The notes: generated from the sequence alone by a model not told the origin. 42,860 nt of DNA from Myxococcales bacterium (GCA_009692505.1 SHZC01000014.1:1-42860), one strand, 5' to 3'. Shown: positions 9,312-18,117, numbered from the stretch's first letter. Numbers and translations: made by a program.

Positions 9312-10148
9312 TCAGCGACGCCGCGAGGAGGCGGCGCGTGTCCGGGGATGGGGCATCCGTGGCATCTGAGGCATTTTGGGTTCCTCGAGGGCGAACTGGT
9401 ACCAGAGGTCGCCGTAGCTGCTCATGCTCATCTTCTTTCCGTTTTGCAAGGCCACGAGGTTGTCCCGAATGGCCTCGTCATCGGGCATGGCGTCCTTCGC
9501 CCGGGCCAGAACGGAGATGGCGGCGTCCCGCTCGTCGCCCTTCCAGAGCAGCCAAGCGTAGATCTGCCAGGGCATCGGCTCCTTCTTCAGGTGCTCGATG
9601 AACTTGTCGAAGACGGCTCGGGCGCCTGCGAGGTCCTTCTTCTTGAAATGCGCGACGGCGAGCATGGCCCACGCGGGCCACAGCCCTGAGAGGAGCTGAA
9701 CCTTACGGCCCCCGACGAGGGCGCGGGTCAGGTAGGGAATGGCGTCGCCGATCTTGGCGTTTTGCTTATCAATCTGAGGCTTCATGAACAGCAGCATGCC
9801 GATGCGGGCGTTGAGCATGAGCGCGACCCCGAACTGCCACTTCGTCAGAAAGAAGCCCCGTTGGTAGATCGCCACCGCCGCGTCGATTCGGTCCGTCAGG
9901 AGCGCGGGGTTCCGCAGGTTCGGCCGCGTCGCCATCTGCTGCGCGAGCTGATTGAGCTGCGCCATCTCCGCGTCGGCGGCGGCGTTTACGGCCTCGAGTC
10001 GCTTGGAGATCCGGCGAGACAGTGCGATGAACGTCACGATGCCGAGCACGAAACCCGGCAGGAGCGTCCATTTCAGTGCCACTTGAAGGGCCGCGGGGAT
10101 GGCCAAGGTGAGAGTCAAGACCACGAGCGCGCAGATCAGCGTGTACAT
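9312..10148 (-). CDS. TPR-like membrane protein
   Basis: The 278-residue protein opens with two hydrophobic segments (about residues 1-20 and 25-45: [18 protein letters not shown], then [15 protein letters not shown]). A cytoplasmic helical region follows, whose later part (about 150-245) reads as tetratricopeptide-like helices ([21 protein letters not shown] and similar). The tail is Met/Pro/Arg-rich. Only 23 bases separate it from the kinase gene, and it is the first gene of the minus-strand operon, so it is probably an accessory of the kinase module. A roughly 70-base divergent spacer separates it from msrB. No enzymatic motif is visible. Confidence 0.8.
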   Translation of the reverse strand: MYTLICALVVLTLTLAIPAALQVALKWTLLPGFVLGIVTFIALSRRISKRLEAVNAAADAEMAQLNQLAQQMATRPNLRNPALLTDRIDAAVAIYQRGFFLTKWQFGVALMLNARIGMLLFMKPQIDKQNAKIGDAIPYLTRALVGGRKVQLLSGLWPAWAMLAVAHFKKKDLAGARAVFDKFIEHLKKEPMPWQIYAWLLWKGDERDAAISVLARAKDAMPDDEAIRDNLVALQNGKKMSMSSYGDLWYQFALEEPKMPQMPRMPHPRTRAASSRRR

Positions 10149-10216
10149 TTATCCACCACCGGGGGGAGTCCCGGAAAAAAAGCGCGGGTCCGTACCACGT
10201 CGAGGGACAATCGGCA

Positions 10217-10771
10217 ATGACGGCGAGTGACAACCAGCTTCGCAGGGTCTCTTTCTTCAGCCTCTGCGCCTTCGTTTTTTTCGGGCCGGGCATGGGGTTG
10301 TTCATCGGGTGCGCGCCGCGGACGGTCGAGACCCCGGTGCGCCTGGAGCCCGCCGCGCCGGTCGAAGGTCTCCCGCCCATCGTCAAGTCACTTGACGAGT
10401 GGGCCGCCCGCCTCACGCCCAGCCAGTTTCACGTCCTCCGAGAGCAGGGCACGGAGGCTGCGTTCACCGGCGAGTACTGGGACCACCACGCGCAGGGGAC
10501 TTATCGCTGCGCGGGCTGTGGCCTGGAGCTGTTCTCGTCCGCCGACAAGTTCGACTCCGGGACGGGCTGGCCGAGCTTTACGCAGCCGGTCTCCGAGTCG
10601 GTCGTCCAGACCTTCAAGGATACAAGCGCGGACGCCGTGCGGGTCGAGGTCCACTGCGCGCGCTGTGGGGGACACCTCGGCCATATCTTCGACGATGGTC
10701 CCAAACCCACGGGCCTTCGATATTGCGTCAACTCCATCTCCCTCGGCTTCAAGCCGGCGGCTTCGCCATGA
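10217..10771 (+). CDS. msrB: Peptide-methionine (R)-S-oxide reductase, lipoprotein form
   Basis: MsrB reduces methionine-R-sulfoxide in proteins. The 184 residues include a basic, hydrophobic N-terminus with a lipobox (GLFIGC, Cys32), so the enzyme is predicted to be exported and lipid-anchored. The catalytic domain carries the zinc pairs CAGC and CARC, the substrate-binding GTGWPSF segment, GHIFDDGP, and the catalytic cysteine in RYCVNSISL near residue 170. Its stop overlaps the msrA start (ATGA), giving a coupled two-gene repair unit outside the cytoplasm. Reducing partners (a thioredoxin or DsbD-like protein) are not present in the window. Confidence 0.95.
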   Translation: MTASDNQLRRVSFFSLCAFVFFGPGMGLFIGCAPRTVETPVRLEPAAPVEGLPPIVKSLDEWAARLTPSQFHVLREQGTEAAFTGEYWDHHAQGTYRCAGCGLELFSSADKFDSGTGWPSFTQPVSESVVQTFKDTSADAVRVEVHCARCGGHLGHIFDDGPKPTGLRYCVNSISLGFKPAASP

Positions 10772-11463
10772 GGTCAAGTCGCCGGTCAAGTAAATTGACC
10801 ATCGGTGTCGCGTTTTGCGTCTGCCTTTTGGCGTGCAAGACGGCCTCGACCCAGGTGCTCTCCGCCGAGGCCAAGCCAACGCTCGCCGAGCTCGACGCGG
10901 GCCTTTCCACGGGTCGGTTTGCCGAGGCGTTCCTCGCCGGCGGCTGCTTCTGGTGCATGGAGGCGGACTTCGAGAAGACCATCGGGGTCGTAGAGGTCAT
11001 CAGCGGCTACCAGGGGGGGCGAGAGACCGCGCCCACCTACGAGCAAGTCTCGTCCGGTCAGACGGGGCATGTCGAGGCCGTGCGGATCCTTTACGACCCC
11101 AAGATCATCTCGTATGCGAAGCTCCTTGAGGTCTTCTGGACCCACATCGACCCCACGCAGGACGACGGGCAGTTCTGCGACCGCGGCCCGCAGTATCGCT
11201 CGGCCATCTTCACCCGGAACGAAAACGAGCGGGAGACGGCGCTGGCCGGGAAGCGTCTGGTCGAACAGGGCGGGCAACTGCCCGGGCCCGTCGTGACGAA
11301 GATCGCCAATGCGGGTCCGTTCTACCCGGCCGAGGCCCACCACCAGGACTTCCACGTCCTGCACGCGGAGCATTACTTGGGCTACCGGGTCGGCTGCGGT
11401 CGGGATCAGCGGCTGAAGACCCTCTGGGGTCCGCCCCCGATACATGGAGGAGTTCGGCCTTGA
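10768..11463 (+). CDS. msrA: Peptide-methionine (S)-S-oxide reductase, lipoprotein form
   Basis: MsrA reduces methionine-S-sulfoxide. I start it at the ATG overlapping the msrB stop; this gives 231 residues beginning with a basic n-region and a lipobox LLAC (Cys23). The catalytic motif GCFWC (Cys60), [22 protein letters not shown] and the HHQDF segment are all intact. A further C-terminal cysteine (YRVGCG) is positioned like a resolving cysteine. Together with msrB it repairs both sulfoxide epimers in exported proteins, a reasonable need for a cell with many secreted and surface proteins. Confidence 0.95.
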   Translation: MRSSRRSSKLTIGVAFCVCLLACKTASTQVLSAEAKPTLAELDAGLSTGRFAEAFLAGGCFWCMEADFEKTIGVVEVISGYQGGRETAPTYEQVSSGQTGHVEAVRILYDPKIISYAKLLEVFWTHIDPTQDDGQFCDRGPQYRSAIFTRNENERETALAGKRLVEQGGQLPGPVVTKIANAGPFYPAEAHHQDFHVLHAEHYLGYRVGCGRDQRLKTLWGPPPIHGGVRP

Positions 11464-11496
11464 CCAACCCCAGGCCGACAGCGAAAGCTCGGGCCC

Positions 11497-13821
11497 ATGC
11501 AAAGTAAGCCGTTGACCGTCCTCGTCGTCTTCGCGCTCGCGTCTGGCTGCGCCGCCGATTCACTTCGTGAGGCTCTGCCCGCGCCTGAGGTCGGTCCGGA
11601 TGAACCGGCCAGCCCCGACCTCGTTCTCCGTGATACGACCTCTGAAGACCTCCAACGAGGCGACGCGCGAGTCCCCACCGATGCCCCGATCGACGCGTCC
11701 GACGTCGACGTGCGAGTCCCCACCGATGCCCCGATCGACGCGTCCGACGTCGACGCGCGGATCCCCACCGATTTGGCCACCGCCGCCCCCGACGCTCCGG
11801 ATGCCACGGCCCCCTGCCTGGACGGGGATGAGGACGGTCATTGTGGTCAAGGTGACTGTGACGACGCCGATCCCGACCGCAATCCGGGCTCGACCGAGCG
11901 ATGCAACTCCCTGGACGACGACTGCGACGGCGCGATCGACGAGGGCATCGACTTGGAGACGAACGTCTTTCATTGCGGGACATGCGACTCGCCGTGTCTC
12001 GTCGAGCTCGGTCAGCCCGCCTGCGTGGAGGGTCGATGCGGCGTGCGGTCCTGCAACCGGGGCTTCGCGGATCTCGATGGCCTCTACGAGACGGGCTGCG
12101 AGTATGCCTGTCACCCGACGCGGGACGGGGCCGTGGGGCTCGAGGCCTGCGACCTCATCGACAATGACTGCGACGGTGAGGTGGACGAGGGCTACGACCA
12201 CGCCGTGAACGGGCTGCACTGCGGCGCCTGCGGGACCGTCTGCGACCTGGACATCGAACGCTGTGAGGCGGGCCTGTGCGCCCCGAGCCGCTGCGCTCCG
12301 GGGACCTACGACGTCGATGGGCTCCCGGGCAACGGCTGCGAGTATGCCTGCGTGGCCCTCGGCGACGAGGTCTGCGATGGCGATGACGGCGACTGCGATG
12401 GGCGCGTGGACGAGGACACCGAGCTCGCAACTGACGCCTTCAACTGCGGGGCCTGCGCCCGGGTGTGCGACGCTCCGAACGGGAGGCCGGCTTGTGCGCT
12501 TGGCGTGTGTCGTGTGGGGAGCTGTGATCATGGCTGGAGCGACGCCGATGCGGACCCGGTGAACGGCTGCGAGCACTCCTGCCTGCCGACGCGCGAAGGG
12601 CGCGAGGCCTGCGACGGGATCGACAATGACTGCGACGCCCGGGTTGATGAAGACACGAACTTCTCAGGGGATCCGAGCCACTGCGGGCGGTGTGGCTATG
12701 TCTGCTCGTTCGACGCGGCGATCGCCGTCTGCCGCGCCGGGGAGTGCGGGGTCGCCGGTTGCGTGCCCGGCCGCGTGAACCTCGACGGCGAAGACTTCAA
12801 CGGCTGCGAGTACAGGTGCACGCGGAGCGCCGACGCGGTCGAGAGCTGCGACGGCGAAGACGATGACTGCGACGGTTCGATCGATGAGGGCATCGACATC
12901 AACTCGAACGTCGACCACTGCGGGGTCTGCTTCAATCCCTGCCAAGCCGATCACGGTCTCGCGGCGTGTCAGGAGGGATCCTGTGCGGTCGCTGCCTGCG
13001 ACTACCCCTTTCTGGACGCCGATGGCCTGCCAGACAACGGCTGCGAGTACGCCTGCTTGCCCACCCGAGGCGGCCTCGAGTTCTGCGACAGCATCGACAA
13101 CGACTGCGACGGGCGTGTCGACGAGGCTTTCCCGCGCCTCGGTGAGCCGTGCGGCGTATCGGTCGGGCAATGTGAGGGCGGGACGATCGCCTGCGTCGAC
13201 GGCCTCGAGGCGTGCGCGGGAGGCGTCTTGCCGACCGACGAGGTGTGTGACGGGCTGGATCAGGACTGCGACGGGGCGACGGACGAGACGTTCCCCGAGC
13301 GGAACGCACCATGCGGTTCAGACGTCGGCGAGTGCGTGGCCGGTCGCCGCGCCTGTCCGCAGGGACAGCTCATCTGCTCGGGCGAGGTGGCGCCGGTCGT
13401 TGAAGCCTGCAACGCCCGGGACGACGACTGTGACGGCATGGCCGATGAGCCGGAGCCCGCGCGCGGCTTTCTGTGTCCCGTCGAGCAGTGGGTCTTCGCC
13501 AACTACGACGGGCAGCCGTTTCGACCCAACGTCCAGTACAATGGGTCGATCAACTGCGGACAGACCTGCGCCACCGTGGGCCTCAGAGCGATCGGCGCGA
13601 GATTCATCTGCAACCTCGCCGGCAGTGGACCGACGGAGGGCTGCGACGCGGCGAACGATGGTCAATACGGGCGTGCGAACTGCGACGTTTGGATCGACCA
13701 CGGCGTGCGCCGCATCCTGGCAAACGGTGAGGACTGCAGCAACAACATGGCCAACTGCGTCGCCGGCGCCTGCAGCGAAGGCGTGACCTATCACGCGATC
13801 CAATGTCAGTGCGGGTCTTAA
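11497..13821 (+). CDS. MopE-like Cys-rich lipoprotein with DxDCDG repeats
   Basis: The 774 residues begin with a lipoprotein signal (LVVFALASGC, Cys about 18). An Asp/Pro-rich linker follows that contains a 15-residue tandem repeat. From about residue 105 onward the protein is built of repeats centred on DNDCDGxxDE, the putative metal-binding motif of MopE-type proteins. These alternate with HCGxC and NGCEYAC cysteine clusters; about eight units are visible. The acidic DxDxDG-like loops suggest Ca2+ binding, and the cysteines suggest disulfides or metal binding in the envelope. The last 110 residues form a separate domain with several cysteines (NYDGQPFRPN onward). MopE in methanotrophs binds copper; no such role can be assumed here. 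It precedes the kinase gene at 13832 by 10 bases. Confidence 0.88.
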   Translation: MQSKPLTVLVVFALASGCAADSLREALPAPEVGPDEPASPDLVLRDTTSEDLQRGDARVPTDAPIDASDVDVRVPTDAPIDASDVDARIPTDLATAAPDAPDATAPCLDGDEDGHCGQGDCDDADPDRNPGSTERCNSLDDDCDGAIDEGIDLETNVFHCGTCDSPCLVELGQPACVEGRCGVRSCNRGFADLDGLYETGCEYACHPTRDGAVGLEACDLIDNDCDGEVDEGYDHAVNGLHCGACGTVCDLDIERCEAGLCAPSRCAPGTYDVDGLPGNGCEYACVALGDEVCDGDDGDCDGRVDEDTELATDAFNCGACARVCDAPNGRPACALGVCRVGSCDHGWSDADADPVNGCEHSCLPTREGREACDGIDNDCDARVDEDTNFSGDPSHCGRCGYVCSFDAAIAVCRAGECGVAGCVPGRVNLDGEDFNGCEYRCTRSADAVESCDGEDDDCDGSIDEGIDINSNVDHCGVCFNPCQADHGLAACQEGSCAVAACDYPFLDADGLPDNGCEYACLPTRGGLEFCDSIDNDCDGRVDEAFPRLGEPCGVSVGQCEGGTIACVDGLEACAGGVLPTDEVCDGLDQDCDGATDETFPERNAPCGSDVGECVAGRRACPQGQLICSGEVAPVVEACNARDDDCDGMADEPEPARGFLCPVEQWVFANYDGQPFRPNVQYNGSINCGQTCATVGLRAIGARFICNLAGSGPTEGCDAANDGQYGRANCDVWIDHGVRRILANGEDCSNNMANCVAGACSEGVTYHAIQCQCGS
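11668..11772 (+). repeat. 45-bp in-frame tandem repeat
   Basis: Two near-identical 45-base units (starting at 11668 and 11713) and the start of a third (11758) encode RVPTDAPIDASDVD(V/A). The period is a multiple of three, so unit gain or loss only changes the linker length of the MopE-like lipoprotein. Confidence 0.9.
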
Positions 13822-13831
13822 GGCCCACCTC

Positions 13832-16603
13832 ATGACCGACGTGCTCAACCACCTTCGGCTCGCCGTCAAGCGAGGCCAGCTCGACGCCGCGTCCATGCTC
13901 GCCTTATTCGAAGAGCTCATCCTGCAGGGCCAGGGCAGTCAGATCGAAGACGCGCTCCGGGCCCGGGGGCTGGGGCCTCTGGACTCGGTCGGGCTCTCGT
14001 TGGAGGCTGCCTCCATCGACGGGCTGGACTCGTCTCGGTCCGGCAGTTGGCTCAACGCCGAGGAGGGGTCGGTCGGCGGCGGGGGTGGGCAGCACTTCGC
14101 GCCCGAAGAGTTCATGGAGAAGATCGCCTACCTACGGGCGCATCACGCCGGCGACTCGAGACCGCCGGAGCGGTATGCCTTCGGAGAGGAGATCGCTCGC
14201 GGCGGCGTCGGGGGGATCAACCTCGTCCGCGATCGTGACCTCCTGCGCACCCTCGTCATGAAGACGCTGCTCGAGGGCAATAAGGTCTCCGACTACGTCC
14301 TCAAGAAGTTCATCGAGGAGGCCCAGATCACCGGCCAGCTCGAGCACCCGAACATCGTCCCGGTCCATGACTTCGGCTGCTTCAGCGGGGGCGAGGTCTT
14401 CTTCACGATGAAGCTCGTGAAGGGGCGCACCATCAAGGACATCATCCGCCGCCTGCGGAAGCCCGGCGAGTTCGTCGACGCGGACTGGTCCATCGCCGAG
14501 TTCACCCGCACGCGCCTCGTTCAAATCTTCCAGCAGGTCTGCCTCGCCATCGGCTTCGCCAACAGCCGCGGCGTCGTGCATCGGGACATCAAGCCGAGCA
14601 ACGTGATGGTCGGCGACTTCGGCGAGGTCCTCGTGCTCGACTGGGGCGTCGCCAAGGTGATGGGGCGCAGCGAGGAGAGCGACCCGGCCGATCGCTCAAG
14701 CGACCGCTCGGCGTCGTCGATGGGCCTTCAGGCCCCCGGCGCGCAGTCCGGGGAGGCGGTCTCGACCTTGCGGAGCCGCTCGCAGGACTCGACCCTCATG
14801 GGCGTGGTCACGGGCACGCCCTCATACATGGCCCCCGAGCAGGCGGCGGGGCGTGTGGATGAGGTGGACGCCCGGTCGGATGTCTACGCCCTGGGCGCGC
14901 TGCTGTACGAGATCCTGACGTATGTACCGCCGTTTCGAGGCAAGAATTTCAGGCAGACGCTGGCTGCGGTCCTCACCCAGCCGGTCACGCCCCCGAGCGT
15001 TCGCGCGCCGCAGAATGAGGTGCCGCGCCTGCTCGAGGATATCGTCATGCGCTGCCTCCAGAAGCGTCGCGAGGATCGCTACCAGTCGAGTCGAGAGATC
15101 GTCGCCGATCTGGAGCGGTACCTCTCCGGCGTCGAAGATCTGGATCGCCGCTCGCGGCTCTCTCGTGAGAAGGTCGATGAGGGTCTGACGCTGTCCGCCG
15201 CGTTTCGTGCGGCCAGAGCGCGGGTCGAGACGCTTCGGACCGAGGTCGCCGAGCTGGAATGGCATCTTCACGGCCACGAGCCGATCGAGGCGAAGCGCAG
15301 CTTCTGGTCGCGGGAGGCCGACGTCACAGAGGCCGTCAGCGAGATGCAGCGCCTCTATAGCGGCGCCGCCCAGGCCTTCATGGCGGCGATCGGCTTCGAT
15401 CTGTCGAACGATCAGGCGTCCAACGAGCTCGCCCGACTCTACTGGTTCAAGCTGCGTGAGGCGGAGCTTGAGGGCGATGAGGCCGCCGTCATCGCTCATC
15501 GCTTGATGGTCGCCACCTACAACCGTGGCTTCTTCGATCAGCAGATGAAGGGCGAGGGTCGCGTCGTCATTCGGAGTGACCCGCCGGGCGTGAGCGTGAC
15601 GGCCGCGCGATACGTCGAGGTCGACCTCCAACTCCAGGCACTCATGGAGGAGGAGAAGGGCACGACGCCGCTGAACAACATCCCCTTGGCCGAGGGAAAC
15701 TGGCAGCTCTGCTTCGAGCATCCCGGCTATATGGAGGTGCGCTGCCCCATCCAGATTGACCGCGGCGAGGTCTCGGATGTGGTCGTTCGTTTATTCCGCC
15801 CCGAGGAGCAGGGGGAGCACTACCTCTATGTGCCCGGCGGGAACTTCATGATGGGAGGGGACGACGCCTGCGTCTCCGCTCGGCATCGTCGCGTCGCCCA
15901 TGTGCCCGACTTCTTGATGGCCCGATACCCCGTCACCTGCATCGAGTATCTCTCGTTCATTCAGGACACCGCGATCGTCAATCCGGAAGGCGCGCAGGCC
16001 CGGTGCCCTCGCCTGAAGTCCTCCGAGGGGTTCCTCTGGACCGTGTCTGCCACGGGCACCTACGACTTGCCGGCGCGGGACCGCGAGGGTCTTGAATGGC
16101 AGCCCTATTGGCCCATCTTCGGCGTCTCTTACGATGACGCCAGCGCCTACTGCGAGTGGCATACGACGCGGGTCGGCCTCGCGGTCCGGCTGCCGACCGA
16201 GGAGGAATGGGAGAAGGCTGCGCGCGGCCCGGACCGCCGCAAGTACCCCTGGGGCAATCGCTTCGACGCCACGTTCTGCAAAATGGCGAGCTCGCGGCCA
16301 GGTCGCCCGTCGCTTGAGCCCGTTGGCTCGTTCATCGCGGACTGCTCGCCCTATGGCGTCTTCGACATGGCGGGGCTCCTGAGCGAGTTCACCGACTCGT
16401 CGTTCGCTGCCGATCCGGCCCTGCGGGTTCTTCGCGGCGGGAACTACGAGACGAGCAGCGAGAACGGTTGCCGGGTGACCTATCGCGTGCCCGTTTGGGC
16501 CGATGAGACGAGCTTGACCTCTGGGTTCCGCCTCGTCCGGGACCCGCCCGCAGCCGCGCAGAGCATGACCCAACGCAAGCTCGTCCGCCCCCAGTTCGTT
16601 TGA
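13832..16603 (+). CDS. Ser/Thr kinase fused to FGE-sulfatase-type domain
   Basis: The 923 residues carry a Hanks-type kinase (about 113-400), then a helical region, a PEGA-like beta domain (about 575-653) and a C-terminal formylglycine-generating-enzyme-type domain (about 666-920). The kinase has ARGGVGGINLV as glycine loop, HRDIKPSNVM near 248, a DWG in place of DFG, and GTPSYMAPEQ near 334. The C-terminal domain shows VPGGNFMMGG, RLPTEEEWEKAARG, PWGN, DMAG and LRGGNY. Only one cysteine (NGCRVTYR) lies near the usual catalytic pair, so this domain is probably a binding or effector module rather than an active oxidase. No obvious membrane segment is seen. The combination resembles kinases of Myxococcota and Planctomycetes. 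The upstream gap is 10 bases from the MopE-like gene, so co-transcription is likely. Confidence 0.92.
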   Translation: MTDVLNHLRLAVKRGQLDAASMLALFEELILQGQGSQIEDALRARGLGPLDSVGLSLEAASIDGLDSSRSGSWLNAEEGSVGGGGGQHFAPEEFMEKIAYLRAHHAGDSRPPERYAFGEEIARGGVGGINLVRDRDLLRTLVMKTLLEGNKVSDYVLKKFIEEAQITGQLEHPNIVPVHDFGCFSGGEVFFTMKLVKGRTIKDIIRRLRKPGEFVDADWSIAEFTRTRLVQIFQQVCLAIGFANSRGVVHRDIKPSNVMVGDFGEVLVLDWGVAKVMGRSEESDPADRSSDRSASSMGLQAPGAQSGEAVSTLRSRSQDSTLMGVVTGTPSYMAPEQAAGRVDEVDARSDVYALGALLYEILTYVPPFRGKNFRQTLAAVLTQPVTPPSVRAPQNEVPRLLEDIVMRCLQKRREDRYQSSREIVADLERYLSGVEDLDRRSRLSREKVDEGLTLSAAFRAARARVETLRTEVAELEWHLHGHEPIEAKRSFWSREADVTEAVSEMQRLYSGAAQAFMAAIGFDLSNDQASNELARLYWFKLREAELEGDEAAVIAHRLMVATYNRGFFDQQMKGEGRVVIRSDPPGVSVTAARYVEVDLQLQALMEEEKGTTPLNNIPLAEGNWQLCFEHPGYMEVRCPIQIDRGEVSDVVVRLFRPEEQGEHYLYVPGGNFMMGGDDACVSARHRRVAHVPDFLMARYPVTCIEYLSFIQDTAIVNPEGAQARCPRLKSSEGFLWTVSATGTYDLPARDREGLEWQPYWPIFGVSYDDASAYCEWHTTRVGLAVRLPTEEEWEKAARGPDRRKYPWGNRFDATFCKMASSRPGRPSLEPVGSFIADCSPYGVFDMAGLLSEFTDSSFAADPALRVLRGGNYETSSENGCRVTYRVPVWADETSLTSGFRLVRDPPAAAQSMTQRKLVRPQFV

Positions 16604-16618
16604 AGCGTAGGGCGCGAA

Positions 16619-17068
16619 TCAGAAGCTCCGGGAGCTGTCCAGGAGCAGCGTGACCGGACCTTCGTTGACGAGGTGCACGTCCATCATCGCCCCGAATACC
16701 CCCGTCTCACACCGAACGCCCTTTGCCGCGAGGCCCTCGCAGTAGAGGTCGTAAAGTCGGCGGGCTTCGTCGGGCGCGCAGGCCGTGTGGAAGCCGGGCC
16801 GCCGACCGCGCCGAGCGTCTCCGTAGAGCGTGAACTGGGACACGGCCAGGACGGCGCCGCCGATCTGTCGGACGTCCAAGTTCATCTTGCCCAGGGCATC
16901 GGCGAAGATTCGCAGCGTCAGCGTCTTGTCGACGAGGTAATCGACGTCTGCCTGCGTGTCCCCTCGCCCCGCCCCCACGAGGACGAGCAGGCCCGCCTCG
17001 ATCCGACCCGTGATCTGACCGTCGACCTCGACCCTCGCGCTCTTGACTCGCTGAACGACGCCTCGCAC
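16619..17068 (-). CDS. dtd: D-aminoacyl-tRNA deacylase
   Basis: DTD hydrolyses D-amino acids (and glycine from tRNA-Ala) mischarged on tRNA, a chirality proofreading step. I choose a GTG start at 17068 because the family begins directly with the strand seen here (VRGVVQRVKSARVEV) and a GGAGGGG ribosome site precedes it. The frame extends to 17125 without family support. The 149-residue protein has the active-site SQFTLYGD and the C-terminal TGVFGAMMDVHLVNEGPVT, the NxGPVT motif of the D-chiral pocket. It converges on the kinase/FGE gene with a 15-base gap. Confidence 0.95.
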   Translation of the reverse strand: MRGVVQRVKSARVEVDGQITGRIEAGLLVLVGAGRGDTQADVDYLVDKTLTLRIFADALGKMNLDVRQIGGAVLAVSQFTLYGDARRGRRPGFHTACAPDEARRLYDLYCEGLAAKGVRCETGVFGAMMDVHLVNEGPVTLLLDSSRSF

Positions 17069-17181
17069 GGCCCCTCCGTATGGTTTCAAATTCCGAATCC
17101 GTTGTGCTAAACGCTCGCCCCGCACGATGCCAGTGGATTCTCCGCGCCGTGTTGCTTGGCTCTAGCGAAATCGAGGGAAAA

Positions 17182-17799
17182 ATGTCCGATCAGAACCGGA
17201 AGACGCTGCGCAGCTTCTACTGTCGCGACTATCTCTGGGAGCTCTTCGAAGTCATGACCCGCGATCTCGGCTGCTCGATGGACTACCTGATCAACGAGTC
17301 CATGCGGCACTACGCCCGCAGTCGGAACTACAGCTTGGCCGCACCCAGAGCCGAGGGCCAGAATACGCCGGCCCCCGCAGCTCTGCGCCCGGCCCCAGCA
17401 CCTTCCGCCCAACCTCAGGCACCCTCTCCGCCCCTCAGGCGCGCGCCGCCACCGCTTCCGGGGGGTGGAGCAGCACCGGCGGTCCCCGCGGCCGAGCCAC
17501 AGGAGGCGGCGGGGGCGCGTCCACCGCTCTTCCTCTTGTTCAACGGTCAGCGTTACCGCATCGACAAGGAGAAGTTCATCATCGGGCGCGGCAGCCAACA
17601 GACCGATCTGACGATCCGTGACGGCAACATCTCCCGCAAGCACTGCGCGGTCATCTACCGAGGCGGCCAGTACTTCATCAAGGATCTCGACAGCACCAAC
17701 GGCATCGAATTCAACGGCAAGCGGATCGAGCACAAGCGGGTCGAAGAGGGGGACACCTTCTTCCTGTGTGACTACGAGCTGCGCTTCACCTACCGCTGA
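17182..17799 (+). CDS. FHA protein with N-terminal ribbon-helix-helix-like segment
   Basis: The ATG at 17182 follows a GAGGGA ribosome site; the longer open frame from 17080 has no support. The 205-residue protein starts with a 45-residue segment (RKTLRSFYCRDYLWELFEVM, then a helix ending ESMRHYAR) that resembles a ribbon-helix-helix fold. A Pro/Ala-rich linker follows (about 55-115). A C-terminal FHA domain (about 118-205) has IIGRGS, ISRKHC and DSTNG, the phosphothreonine-binding residues. It may link Ser/Thr phosphorylation to DNA or partner binding. The N-terminal assignment is inference from pattern only. A strong terminator follows directly. Confidence 0.85.
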   Translation: MSDQNRKTLRSFYCRDYLWELFEVMTRDLGCSMDYLINESMRHYARSRNYSLAAPRAEGQNTPAPAALRPAPAPSAQPQAPSPPLRRAPPPLPGGGAAPAVPAAEPQEAAGARPPLFLLFNGQRYRIDKEKFIIGRGSQQTDLTIRDGNISRKHCAVIYRGGQYFIKDLDSTNGIEFNGKRIEHKRVEEGDTFFLCDYELRFTYR

Positions 17800-17803
17800 A
17801 AGA

Positions 17804-17842
17804 CGAAAGGCACCCAGCTTTCACCGGGTGCCTTTCGAAGAA
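17804..17842. terminator. Strong bidirectional terminator hairpin
   Basis: A perfect 12-bp stem (17804-17815 with 17826-17837, core AAAGGCACCC / GGGTGCCTTT) encloses a 10-base loop five bases after the FHA gene stop. A short T-rich end is present in either direction. It can end both the FHA mRNA and the 6S RNA transcribed from the other strand. Confidence 0.8.
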
Positions 17843-17844
17843 GA

Positions 17845-18042
17845 TAAGGACGGCGACCCCTGGGGTGAATCTCGGGGTGCTGATTAAACCCACTGACCTC
17901 TGTGAGGTGGGTAAGGTGAATGGCTGCTTCAGGCTTCCGACGAGACTAAAGGTCGGCATGCACACCACAGTCAGGAACCAAACCCGTTGCAACGGGTACA
18001 GGGATTAATCTAGTCCCTCACACTCCCATTGATCGCGGTCCT
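17845..18042 (-). ncRNA. ssrS: 6S RNA
   Basis: Read on the minus strand, the region contains the conserved 6S segments GUGCAUGCCGACC, GUCGGAAGCCU and CAUUCACCUU in the order and spacing of proteobacterial 6S RNA (compare GAGCAUGCUCGG, AAGCCU, CAUUCACCUU in E. coli). The predicted ends close the molecule: AGGACCGCGAUC at the 5' end (from 18042) pairs with GGUCGCCGUCCU at the 3' end with one mismatch. The length is about 198 bases, as expected. 6S RNA mimics an open promoter and sequesters the housekeeping sigma-factor RNA polymerase, mostly in stationary phase. A sigma-70-type promoter lies at the right distance, and a terminator hairpin follows the 3' end. The ends are inferred. Confidence 0.85.
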
Positions 18043-18049
18043 GACTCGA

Positions 18050-18077
18050 AGTATAGGGCTCCTTTTAACTTCGACAA
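18050..18077 (-). promoter_or_regulatory. Sigma-70-type promoter of 6S RNA
   Basis: On the minus strand, TTGTCG (18077-18072) and TATACT (18055-18050) are separated by 16 bases. The expected start point falls at about 18042, exactly where the 6S closing helix begins. Confidence 0.75.
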
Positions 18078-18087
18078 GGGGGGATCG

Positions 18088-18117
18088 CCGTTTTTTTTCC
18101 GGGCACGCGAAAAACGG
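18088..18117. repeat. Inverted repeat between 6S promoter and glycosidase gene
   Basis: CCGTTTTT (18088-18095) and AAAAACGG (18110-18117) form a perfect 8-bp inverted repeat with a 14-base loop. It may be a weak terminator for either direction or an operator; no other support is available. Confidence 0.5.

Noticed and set aside
8146..9369. 407-residue open frame on the plus strand opposite the Ser/Thr kinase
   Set aside because: It is antisense to a clear kinase domain and lacks any domain or ribosome site.
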